A DNA stretch of 32,893 nt from Zelonia costaricensis. Taxonomy: Eukaryota; Euglenozoa; Kinetoplastea; Trypanosomatida; Trypanosomatidae. Location of the stretch: positions 1 through 32,893 of the forward strand of contig JASAOO010003258.1 of the NCBI GenBank assembly GCA_030849075.1. Direction: 5' to 3'. The notes under the pieces are model-generated. The model had not been told where the DNA came from. It worked only from the letters and a program-made list of their open reading frames with translations, and ran no database searches. A program made the translations under genes and the position numbers. How positions within the stretch are numbered: position 1 is the first letter of the stretch; each line of letters begins with the position of its first letter. Positions 9,355 to 19,000 of the stretch are shown here, piece by piece.

Positions 9355-9418
9355 GGGGGGAGGGGCGGGAGGGGGCACTCACACACGCAGTCGCACTGCG
9401 GTCTCGGCGGCAGCCGAG
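9355..9418 (+). ncRNA. Candidate structured RNA element: G-quadruplex plus two perfect hairpins
   Basis: On the + strand, G runs of 6, 4, 3 and 5 are separated by single bases A, C and A (9355-9375), an unusually strong quadruplex pattern. Next come hairpin 1 (9386-9400, arms CGCAGT/ACTGCG, loop CGC) and hairpin 2 (9403-9418, arms CTCGGC/GCCGAG, loop GGCA, with one extra G-U pair possible). The surrounding 9331-9475 is purine-rich, the opposite of the normal spacer bias. The function is unknown: it may be a 3'UTR control element of the transporter mRNA or a separate small RNA. Confidence 0.35.
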
Positions 9419-10353
9419 GACGAGTGGAAGGAGACATGAGACGAGGAAGGGGAAGGCGGTGGGTCGACCGTCTTTTCTCCAAGGCGCGCGCCGTGGGTTT
9501 GTCACCGGCTGCGACTCCTTTGCTAGCGCATACCTTTTCGTTACTTTGACTTCCGCCCTCTCTGTTTTAGCCGGCCCCTCCCTCCCCCTTCTCGCCTTCC
9601 CTTCCACGGCTGTCGGTGAATGCTGCCTACCGCCTCATCCTTTCCCCGTTCCAGGCCCCCCCCCGTACCCTCCGAGTCCTCCTCGCTAGTCCCCGCACGC
9701 CTTCCGCTTCCCAGTCGCTGCGCCCACGAGCGTGTGTGTATGCTTGTATGTGTGTGCCGCGTAGAGCGGCATGCGTGTTGCGGGGCGGCGAGGCATCCTC
9801 TCTGGCAGCCGCAGCTGCAGTGGTGTGGCACGTGATGGCGGTGAGGACGCTGCCACGTTGCACTGCACCCTTTATATCCTCCTTTGCCCTCCAGTGCGTC
9901 AGCGAAAGACGGGCACTCGTCTATCACGTGGTGCTGCACTCCCTGGTTCACTAGATCTCTCTCTCTCCCTCCCTCACTGGTGGTTGGCGTACGCGCCCAC
10001 GGCTTTCTGCCAGCCCACCGCACCCCGCGTCCGAGTCACGCCATCGCATCGTATCCCAGTTCCTACATCAGAAAAGCGTCATGCTATTGTCTTCTTGTGG
10101 TTTACTTCTTGTAGGATGCCACGAGCTTCTCCATTCATCTCCCCTCGACTCTACTTCCCTTCCCGAGTCCTCGTCGTCCGTCGAGCGTCTTGGGCGGCTC
10201 CGGTGCAGCTATCCTGCGCCGCCTATCCCCTCTTCCTTCCCAGCACCGCTGTCTTTCTCGTACATTCATCTTCTTCTGCGGGTAGACGTCACGTCTGCCA
10301 TGGCGGATGCTGGGGCCTTCGACTGCCCTCCTGTCTGTCGAACAGTTTACTTG

Positions 10354-10381
10354 GTGTGTGTGTGTGTGTGTTTGTGTGTGT
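10354..10381 (+). repeat. TG microsatellite
   Basis: A TG tract with one TT interruption. Its 3' part is complementary to the CA-rich stretch at 10453-10469. Confidence 0.9.
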
Positions 10382-11390
10382 ATATGCTGTGTGTGTTTTG
10401 TGTCTCGTTGCCTCTTCTGATGCACTGAACGCTAGTTGCGAGGGGCCTTACAATACACACGCACACACAGAGCCTGAGACGTCGTGTGTCAGGTTTCCGA
10501 TAGTTCGGCCTCCCTTCCCCTTCTCCCTCTCGCTCGCACCTCCGCAGCCCTCGAGGAGAGTCCCGTGGCACGTGGTCGATGAGCGCGTGCTTCTCGTCTT
10601 CGTACAGCTGCGCCTTCAAAGCCATGCCCACCAGCGCGCCTTCTTTTCTTTTTGCTCCATTTCCTCCCTGTGGCTTCGCGCATCGCCCCTTGACGTTCCC
10701 CACCCCCCCACCCAGTCAGATTGTTCTCCCCCGCACACTGGACCGGTGCTTTCGTTTGTGTGTTCTCACGTTCCCCTCTTTCTCACACCTTTTCGCTATT
10801 TCTTCGTTTTGTTGTTGTTGTTCAATTCGAAACAGGACACCGCCCCAGGACTTCGCGCCTCCCCCACTGCATCTCTCCCCCCTTTCCCGACGTGACTCCT
10901 GTGATTCTTCTCTGTTTGTGTGCTGTGCTCGGCCGGTGATTCTCTTTTTGCTTTTTTGTTTTGTTTTCCACAGCGAGTCGAGTGTTACCCTCCCCCTCCC
11001 CCTCTGTCCTCACCTCTCACTTCTCTCTCGAGGTTGAGGTTGAGGTGGGGTGAGCATGAGACCCTCCTCCGTCCGCGAGTGTACGCTGGCGTGCGGCGGC
11101 CGCAGTGTTTGTGACAGTGCCCCGATACCCCCGAGTCCTCCCTCGCCGTGTGCGTCGTTGCAGCAGAGCGGAGCGCCTCGCGGGCGGCCCACTTCCACCC
11201 CCCCCCCCCTTCATCGCTTTTCTTCGTTCCTCTTTCTTTCCCAAGACGTGTTCGCGGCCGGTGTGTAGCGCACTTCCCTCCCCCCTCTCTCTCTCTCTTC
11301 CCCTCGTGCTGCGGGAAGCCATGCGCTTGGTGCTCTGGTGGGGCGTGCCGGCTCCCTCTCCCACCCCTCTGCGCCGCCGCCTTCGTTTAT

Positions 11391-11406
11391 TGTGTGTTTG
11401 TGTGTG

Positions 11407-11474
<68 letters not shown>
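11391..11474 (+). repeat. Long TG microsatellite with TTTG interruptions
   Basis: About 84 bases of TG with two TTTG breaks, the largest dinucleotide repeat in the window. It lies about 1 kb upstream of the TMTC-like start codon. Confidence 0.95.
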
Positions 11475-12287
11475 GGTTCTCGTCCTCTTTTGAGGGGGGA
11501 GAGGGCTCCGTCGTAGCGTGTCTGATGCGCCTTTTCGCGCCCTCTCGCTCCCCCTCCCCCTCCCACCACCCGTGAAGGCGTTGACTTTCAGTGTTTATTA
11601 AATCCGAAAAAGAAAAACTCTTCTTGAGCGCATGTGCGTGTCCACACCTGCATCTCCGTCCTTCCCCCCCTCCATCCCTACCGCGCCCCCTCCCACCACG
11701 TGAACGCGCGATCGGATGATAGGTCAAACGGCGGGCCACCCACACACCGGGGTGTACCCGCGCCGCTTGTTCGACCCCCTCCCTCCCCATCTCACACACG
11801 CACAAACGCAAAGTGACATTTTGTTTTGGCAGTCCCGGTAAGTGTTCATCTCCGCCTTTTCTCGTCTTCTGTTTTCCCTTTCTCTCTTCTTGATCGCCCT
11901 TGTAAGTGTCGCGTATATGCAACCACAGAAAGCGTGCATGCGAAGATGCTTCAGCGGCCCTGTCGCGCTGCTCATGCCCGAAAACGAGTGCCAAAAGGCA
12001 CGGCTCCGGCACGCTGAAGACGGCGAACGACCCGCGGCGGTGCACACCTCCGCCAGCGACGGTGCACACTCGTATGCAAGGCCTGAACAACTACGCGTTA
12101 ACTCACCTCTGACGGGTGCCGCGGTCGTGCGCGCGCACGACGCTTCCCTCCCCTCGCCGCCCTTCCCCGACCCTCCCTCCCCCCTCCTAACTCACCCCAT
12201 CTCCCACGGAAGGGGACCTCGTGCGTCGATCGCAGCGCCCTCCCCTCCCCTCCGTCCACCCCCCTCCAACTCCCTGCACTGCCACCG

Positions 12288-12343
12288 TCCTGCCCCTCCA
12301 CCGCCCTTTTCTTTGAACACACTGTGCGTACGCCTACGGCCAG
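12288..12343 (+). promoter_or_regulatory. Candidate trans-splice signal for the TMTC-like mRNA
   Basis: Pyrimidine-rich 12288-12314 is followed by a first AG at 12342-12343. Further AGs lie at 12408-12409 and 12411-12412 after a second C/T stretch. No ATG lies between 12343 and 12484, so all of these choices predict the same start codon. Confidence 0.35.
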
Positions 12344-12483
12344 GTTTAGCTAGATTCACACGCAGCGTCTCCCTACCTCGCCGTCACCTGCCGCCCCCAC
12401 CTTCCACAGCAGCTGCACTCATCACTCTCTCCCTCTCCCACGTCGTTCTCCGTGCGAGTTCGCGCACCCCTTGCGACGGCGCG

Positions 12484-15213
12484 ATGGCCGGCGAGGCAGT
12501 CAAGAAGGCGCCGGCAGTGGCCACGCAGGCACCTCCTCAGCCACAGCCGTGGCGGCTTCTCTTCGCTGTGGACGCCCGTGTACACGCGGTCGTGCTGCTG
12601 ATCGCCGCGGTGCTCTTCAGCAACGGCGTCCGCGCCGGCACTGCGTTCGACGACACGCACGCCATCATCAACAACCTCGACGCCGCATCGGACAAGACGT
12701 CGCTGTCCTCCATCTTTTTTAACGACTTCTGGGGCACCCCGCTGGACCGCTTCCAGTCCAACGGCTCGTACCGCCCCATCACGGTGCTCACTTTCCGCAT
12801 CCAGCACTGGCTGATGGGCTACCACCACAGCGCGACCTTCCTGCACGTCTTCAACTACCTGGTTGCATACATGAATGTGTGCCTCGTCTTCTACCTTGCC
12901 CGCCTCTACGTGTACGTCGCCGTCCCCAGCGCCGCCCTGCCAACAGATGCGAGCAAGCTGGAGTCCCTCTCAGCGGTGCTGACGTCGCCGCTGCACGCCG
13001 TCCCGCTCATGGCCGCGCTGCTCTACCTCGTCCACCCCGTCCACGTCGACGCCGTCACATCCATCGTCGGCCGGTGCGAGCTGCTCTACTGCCTCTTCGG
13101 GCTGATCGGCTTCTTCTGCGTCCACCGCTACCTCAACCAAGTAGATGAGGGAGCCGACGCCGCCGCGACTGCCGCTGCTCCAGTGGCAGGGCCCAAGGGC
13201 AAGACAAACGCTGCCGCCGCCGCGGCGAAGCTGAAGCGGCCGGCGCGTGCACACATGCGGCGTCAGCTTGCGGCTGTGTACGTGCTCGCCTCGGTTGGCG
13301 CCCTCATACTCAGCGTTCTATGCAAGGACAGCGCCATCACGTTCACCGCGATCTACGGGGCGCACGCGTGCGTCATGTACGCGTGCGGTCGTTGCCAGCG
13401 CAATCGCACGCTCATCGTCATCGCGGTGGCCGTCGTGGAGCTTATCAGCTATCTCGTCTTCCGCCGCCTCTTTGTGGGTCACGTCGATCTTAGGACGAAC
13501 CCGATGCTGCGACTGTCGGAGCACCCCATGTACTTTATCCCCAAGGGCCTCTTTCACTGGCTGAGCATGCGCTGGGTCATCCAGGTCAAGAACCTCGAGC
13601 TCCTCTTCTTCCCGACATCACTGTGCAACGAGTACAGCTACAACTGCATCCCGCACATGTTCAGCTTGCAGGACCCCCGCGTACCGCTCTTTTCCGCCGT
13701 GACGGCCTCCACGCTCGCCGCGGCCGGTGGGTGCCTGTACGGCACCTTTGTGTCCCGCTCGCGCCTGGCGATGACGGGGCTGCTGGGCTTCCTGTGGATC
13801 GCCATCCCGTACGCGCCGGTCAGCCACCTCTTCATCGCCGTCGGCACCTTCATCGCGGAGCGCTGCCTGTACGTCCCGTCCATCGGCGCCGTGCTCCTCC
13901 TCACGTTTTTCGTGGCCGCCCCTGGTCTGCGCCGCGGCGTCGTCGTGCCGTACTTGCACGTGCTGCTGCTGCTGCTGTGTGTGGGCTGGGGTGTCTTCTC
14001 GCACCGGCACAACGAGGACTGGCTGTCTAACGAGCACCTCGCGCGGGCCGCCACGCACAGCTGCCCCAACAGCGGCAAGGCGCACTATCAGCTCGCCGTG
14101 TCCATCACCGGCCGCGAGGGGCACGTGACCCCGGAGGCGCTGGCGCTGGTGCAGCGCTCCCTCCAGCTGGACCCCTCCTACCGCAGCGGCTACCACCTCC
14201 TCGCCATGTACGAGGTGGAGACAACGGGCAACGTGAACAAGGCGTACGAGTACCTGCGCTTGTGCGTCAACGACTCCTTCTCGAACTTGCCGTGCCAGAA
14301 GATGTACACCCAGGTGCGCGCCGCGGCTTTCCCGAACATGTCGGAGCTCGAGCAGTCACTCGACCTCGCCGAGCTGCTCGCTCGCGATAGCCACAAGGCC
14401 GTGTACCTCCGCCAAGCCGGCGTGGAGGCACTTCAGCGTGACAAGCGGCCGTGCCAGGCGCAGCTCCTCTTCGACCGAGCACTGACGCATTGGAATAACT
14501 CGGGGCTGTACTGGGTCACGGAGGAGGTGGGACGCGAGGCGGGCGACCGGAGCTACTGCAACGCCCTCTACTGGTACGAACAGGCCGCGCTGACGTGCGC
14601 GCAGCAGGGCTTGACGGACACCCCGGCCGCCAAAGACACCAAGGGCGAGGCATCGGCGCAAGCAGACGCCGACAGCGCGACGCGGGAGCGGAGGCGCCTC
14701 ACGCCGCGAGAGGCGGCGGCGCAATCCCTCAAGCTGGCGGAGCGGTTCCGCCGCTGCGGCACCGATTGGCGCCAGCTACTGGCCGAGCCGGCGTACAACC
14801 GGCCAACCTACCCGTACCGCGTTTCGCAGTACTTGACGATTGGCGACAGCACGATGTCGGCACTGGGCCAACACTACCTCCCGCTCACCGCCCCCAATAC
14901 GCCGGAGCGCCATGCCGTGCTGCTGAGCCTTCTCGAAACGGCGGTGCGCCAGTACTGCCACATCGCCTCGATCCTAAATGACGCGTTTGTGCGCGACAAG
15001 ATTGGCACGCTTTTCCCGGAACAGCTGCGTCAGCTCGGGGACGGCTTCTCGGAATTTCAGAGGAATCACCTCCAGCAGATACGCGAGATGGAAGCGATGA
15101 TGCGCGCAGCCACCTCGCTAACCCCGGCGCAGACGGCCGCGCTGCGGCGCGTGCGCATCTTGGCGACCTGCTCTGACGCCCTGGCTTTCCTCTCCTCACC
15201 ACCCACAGATTGA
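12484..15213 (+). CDS. TMTC-like multi-pass membrane protein with TPR C-terminus (probable O-mannosyltransferase, GT-C)
   Basis: A 909-residue protein with the layout of animal TMTC1-4: an N-terminal hydrophobic GT-C half (about 30-505) and a helical-repeat C-terminal half. Family blocks in order: luminal acidic pair FDDTHAI (55-61, where GT-C enzymes keep catalytic acids); NDFWGTPL then SYRPITVLTFR (80-105); HPVHVDAVTSIVGRCELLY (184-202); CKDSAIT (280-286); PVSHLFIAVGTFIAERCLYV (445-464). TPR-like helices begin near 515 (CPNSGKAHYQLAVS, then ALVQRSLQLDPSYRSGYHLLA). TMTC enzymes use dolichol-phosphate-mannose in the ER to mannosylate cadherin-type domains; the acceptor here is unknown. Ala/Lys-rich inserts at 222-257 and near 710-745 look lineage-specific. 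ATG 12484 is chosen over the longer open frame because the DNA before it is C/T-rich UTR and has no ATG after the candidate acceptor. An uncharacterised relative within the same fold cannot be excluded. Confidence 0.85.
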   Translation: MAGEAVKKAPAVATQAPPQPQPWRLLFAVDARVHAVVLLIAAVLFSNGVRAGTAFDDTHAIINNLDAASDKTSLSSIFFNDFWGTPLDRFQSNGSYRPITVLTFRIQHWLMGYHHSATFLHVFNYLVAYMNVCLVFYLARLYVYVAVPSAALPTDASKLESLSAVLTSPLHAVPLMAALLYLVHPVHVDAVTSIVGRCELLYCLFGLIGFFCVHRYLNQVDEGADAAATAAAPVAGPKGKTNAAAAAAKLKRPARAHMRRQLAAVYVLASVGALILSVLCKDSAITFTAIYGAHACVMYACGRCQRNRTLIVIAVAVVELISYLVFRRLFVGHVDLRTNPMLRLSEHPMYFIPKGLFHWLSMRWVIQVKNLELLFFPTSLCNEYSYNCIPHMFSLQDPRVPLFSAVTASTLAAAGGCLYGTFVSRSRLAMTGLLGFLWIAIPYAPVSHLFIAVGTFIAERCLYVPSIGAVLLLTFFVAAPGLRRGVVVPYLHVLLLLLCVGWGVFSHRHNEDWLSNEHLARAATHSCPNSGKAHYQLAVSITGREGHVTPEALALVQRSLQLDPSYRSGYHLLAMYEVETTGNVNKAYEYLRLCVNDSFSNLPCQKMYTQVRAAAFPNMSELEQSLDLAELLARDSHKAVYLRQAGVEALQRDKRPCQAQLLFDRALTHWNNSGLYWVTEEVGREAGDRSYCNALYWYEQAALTCAQQGLTDTPAAKDTKGEASAQADADSATRERRRLTPREAAAQSLKLAERFRRCGTDWRQLLAEPAYNRPTYPYRVSQYLTIGDSTMSALGQHYLPLTAPNTPERHAVLLSLLETAVRQYCHIASILNDAFVRDKIGTLFPEQLRQLGDGFSEFQRNHLQQIREMEAMMRAATSLTPAQTAALRRVRILATCSDALAFLSSPPTD

Positions 15214-16075
15214 TCTTGTTTTCTTTTCTCGACTCGTGTGTGCGTGTGTGTGGGTGGTGGACGCGTATTCGTGTTCTCGACTTTTCTTTTTTTTTTTCGC
15301 TGGATTTGGGCTTATGAACTCCATGTGCTGTCAACTGGGTCTTTCCGTGTTTGTTTGATCCCTACGGGCACCTGCGTCCTCGCCTCTCTGAGTGTGTGTG
15401 CGTGTGTTTCTCTGGTGGTGTGTGGCTGTGCACAGGTGTTTGTCTGTGCGGCCTCGTCGGCTGGTTGTTTGCCCTTGCGTGTCTCCTCCCCCTCTCCACC
15501 TCTCGCTTCCTCACAATGACCGATGGCACCCTGCATAAGAAGGGTTTAGAACGGAACAAACAAGACCTTTAGCCCTCCCCCCCCCCCCCCGGTCCTCCTC
15601 CCTCCCGTGCACTCTCTCATCGCGTGAACCCGTGTGCATGTGGGTGGGTGTGTGGCTTGCCGCCTCCCCATCGAAATCGCCATGAAACACACTTCCTGAT
15701 GTTGCCGGCCAAGTCCCTCCTCCCTCGTCCTCCGTTCGTCACCACCACAACACCCGTCTTCTCACGCCGCGGTACAGCTTGAAAAAAACTCCCTAAAAAA
15801 GAAGCGACTTGAGCGTCGTCATTCACACACACACAAGCAGCGCACCCACAGCACACAGGTGTTTGTCTCTACACGTGCGTGTAAGTGCGTGTGTGTGTGT
15901 GCATCTTCGAGTAACAAACAAGGACGTGCCCACGTGCCACCGGGCTCTGTTCTTTTAACTTTTAAGTTCCTGCTCCTTCCACTTCCCCGTTTGTGTCTCG
16001 CTCCACCTCACTTTGGCTTCCTCCCGCTCCTGTCTCCCCACGGCGCACAGTTCCGCTGAAGATTCCTGCGCAGCC
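15214..16075 (+). other. Gene-free spacer between the TMTC-like and POL5-like genes
   Basis: A short 862-base spacer of UTR type. It has a C run at about 15579-15591, TG-rich patches and a 6-bp hairpin at 15430-15449 (arms GCACAG/CTGTGC). A 15-base word (cacaggtgtttgtct) occurs at both 15431 and 15854. No coding is seen. Confidence 0.7.
15967..16050 (+). promoter_or_regulatory. Candidate trans-splice signal for the POL5-like mRNA
   Basis: A long C/T-rich tract (15967-16040) is followed by a first AG at 16049-16050, leaving a 25-base 5'UTR. This supports ATG 16076, because the frame further upstream lies before the acceptor. Confidence 0.55.
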
Positions 16076-19000
16076 ATGCCGGCACCGTACGCCGCCAAGC
16101 GCGGCCGAAGCAGCAGCAGCAGCGGCGGCAGGGGCAGCGGCGCCCGTCCGCCTCAGCACGGCAAGCCGAGCTTTGCGAGTCGCGGCGGTGCACGCGGTGG
16201 AAGCATGGGCCGCGGCGCCAGCCGTGGCTCCAGCCGCGGCGGGAGCATGAGCCGCGGGGCCAGCGGCGGTGGGGGTCGTGGTGCCGGCAGGGGTTCCAGC
16301 ACTGGACGCGGCGGCCGCGGCGACACGAACCCGCACAAGTCGGGTGCGCTGCGGCTCAAGAAGGAGAAAACAAAGTACCACCAGAACAAGTTCCGCGAGC
16401 AGCGAGACCGCCAGCAGCACCCTGGTGGGAGCAGCGGGGCGAGTCGGCCGCCGCGTGTGGGTGGCTCGAGTCGCACGAAGGAGATCGACATTCACCTCGC
16501 CGCGAAGGTGTCGGCTGACCTGCGTGAGAGCATCCAGCTCTTCAAGACGCGCCGCGCCAACCAGGAGGTGTTCGGCAAGGACCTCAACGAGCGCTTCTTC
16601 CGGTTTGTGCCGCCGCAGCTGATGCAGCAGCACATGCCCGACGCCGTCGCCTCTTTCCGCACGTACCTCTCCAAGTTCCAGAAGGGCGCCCCGACGATGG
16701 TGAGCGCGTTTGTGGCGTGGTACGAGTGGGCCTCGTTCGAGGCCAACAAGGGCAAGAGCTTCACCAAGACGCCTGGCACCACAGCCGCCACCAGCAGCAG
16801 CAGCGGCACCGCTGCCGCTGCCGCAGGCAAGGACGACGAGGACGAGGATGGCCAAGAGGCTGCAGTGGCTGCGGAGGCAGTTGCCGAGAACGGAAAGCAG
16901 AAGAAGATGAGCCACACGCGCCAGGTCATGTCGCAGACGCTGAAGGAGCGGGAGCACATGCGGGCGCTGGTTCACATGTGTCTGCGCCACAACGCCGACA
17001 AGCGCAAGCAGGGCCAGCACGCCTTTCTCAACCACCTCAACGCGAAGCTCAACGAGGAGGACGTCGACACCCGCAGCCTGGAGCGGCTGCGCGGCTCGGC
17101 GCACCACTCCGTCGTCTACGCGCTCTCGCGCCTGCTGCTGGGCATGGTCACGGACGACTTTGCGATGCTGTGCCTGCACTGCCACGCCCTGTACCTCGTC
17201 CTGACGCAGACGTCTGTCAGCCCTGCGGTGGTGATGGAGCTCATGGACGAGGAGTTCGCGCTCAGCACGCGCATGAAGGCGGTGAAGCTGCGGCTTGAGT
17301 CCCGCGCCAGCCGCGGCGGGCGGCGCGGTGCGGACAAGAACGGCGGCAATGGCGAGGGCGCCGAGGACGACGCCGACGACGACGACGATGAGACGAACGG
17401 CATCGACCCGGACGACATCAACGACCCCACCAAGGGTGAGCGCAACCAGCGGCTCATGGCGACCGTCTTTGCGCTTGGTGCGGTGGTGGCCTCGAAGAAG
17501 GCGCTGAAGCCCGCTGAGGCGCTGCAGCTCGTCACGGTGCTGTCGTTTGCGTACGTGGAGCAGAAGATGACGCGTGTGCTGTCGGCCAACATCCTCTTCG
17601 AGGTGCTCGGCGAGCACGGCGACGTCTATCAGCAGGAGGAACCGTTGCAGTGGATGACCTTTGCCTTCTTCCACTACCCCAAGCTCGAGTACTTCCGTCC
17701 CGAGGCGATCCAGCTGCTGCTGCGGCTCATGGAGGCCGACCCGAAGCCGCCGGCGCGCGCGCTGCCGCCGGCGATCGACGCCTACATGGCCCTCGACCCG
17801 CTCAGCCCCGCGGCGATGGAGCAGCTGAGCAACGCGTTGTTCCGCAAGGAGCAGGTGACGGCGTACCACCCGATGGTGCACCCGGTGTGGCAGGACATCT
17901 TCCACCTCGTCGTGCGCCGCGTGGCCATGGGTGAGTCCATGAAGGAGCACCTCAGCACCATTCTGCACAACATGATCGTCCCGTACCGCCGCGGCAGCGC
18001 CGACGTCCCGCGCCGCGCGCTCTTTCAGAACCTCGTCGCACAGCTCGGGCAGATCGCCGTGCAGTCCGACGACGCGGAGCAGCGCATGGAGGTGCTGAAG
18101 CTGGCCAGCACGCACGTCGGCTACGGCAAGCGCACCGCGGCGAAGCCGACGACCATGCAGGAGCTGAAGCAGATGCCCATCTCCGCCCTCCACCGCAAGG
18201 TGAACGACCTGCTGCGCCAGTACGCGATGATCGTTGACGCCGACCCGGCTGCCGTGACGAACCGCACGTGGGTGCTGCGGGAGCTGCGCAACTGCCTGTA
18301 CGTGCCGGTGCGCGAGGGGGTGGAGCACGGCTACGTGGACGCGGCCGTGATGCGGCTGCTCGAGTTCGGCCTCTTCCCGCCGCGCTCGTCGCGCGACACG
18401 CTGAGTCAGAACCGGTGCATCTACCTCTTCGCCGACGTCTACTCCTTCACCTTCCAGTCCTCCCTGGCACGGCCCAAGAGCACTGTCGCGGCCACGGCCA
18501 TCATCAGCGCCTACCTGGCGGCTGAGGAGAAGGGCAAGACGCGCTACACGACCGCGACGCAGCAGAGCGCGTTCCGAAAGGCGCGCAACCGCGTCGTGGA
18601 GGCGCTGGAAGGGGCCGAGACGCAGCGCAGCGTGCTGTTCTACGAGCGCGGCGACATGGAGATCCTGCTCGGCCTGCTGTTCGTCATGTTGAGCACCGAC
18701 GACCCGAGCAACAGCGACGCCGTGGTGATGGCGAAGACTGTCATTCCCGATCTCGCCCACTTCTACACCGCCGGCACGCTGGAGACGCTTGACCTCTTCT
18801 TCGACGCCCTCATGGCGCTGCTGATGCGCACAAGCGCGCCGCTGCACGTGATGCCGCTCATGACATGCGTCCGCCGCATCGCCATGGGGTTTATCCTCAA
18901 GTTCGCCAAGTTCATCCGGAGCAAGTCCACCCTGGACATCCTGCTGGCGCCGCTCAAGGACGCGTACAACACGGACAGCCGCGAGCAGGCCCGGCAGCGC

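Larger units (their letters stand above)
8526..12483 (+). other. 4-kb gene-free spacer between the transporter and the TMTC-like gene
   Basis: The longest spacer in the window. I see no credible protein gene: the longest frame (9771-10895) translates to biased Ser/Pro/Cys/Leu sequence with TG-derived CVCV runs. It contains two near copies of a 21-base motif (8652-8672, 8689-8709), TG tracts (8884-8903, 10354-10381, 11391-11474), a purine-rich island with a G-quadruplex and two hairpins (9331-9475), and a TG/CA pair able to fold (10367-10469). The transporter 3'UTR and the 5'UTR of the next gene must lie here. A non-coding RNA is possible. Confidence 0.65.

Noticed and set aside
9771..10895. 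374-codon + strand frame in the 4-kb spacer
   Set aside because: The translation is Ser/Pro/Leu/Cys-rich with CVCV runs from a TG repeat, codon use is unlike the real genes, and no domain is visible.
11842..12483. N-terminal extension of the TMTC-like frame
   Set aside because: It starts at GTG and runs through C/T-rich UTR. The first ATG after the likely acceptor is 12484 and the family homology begins there.
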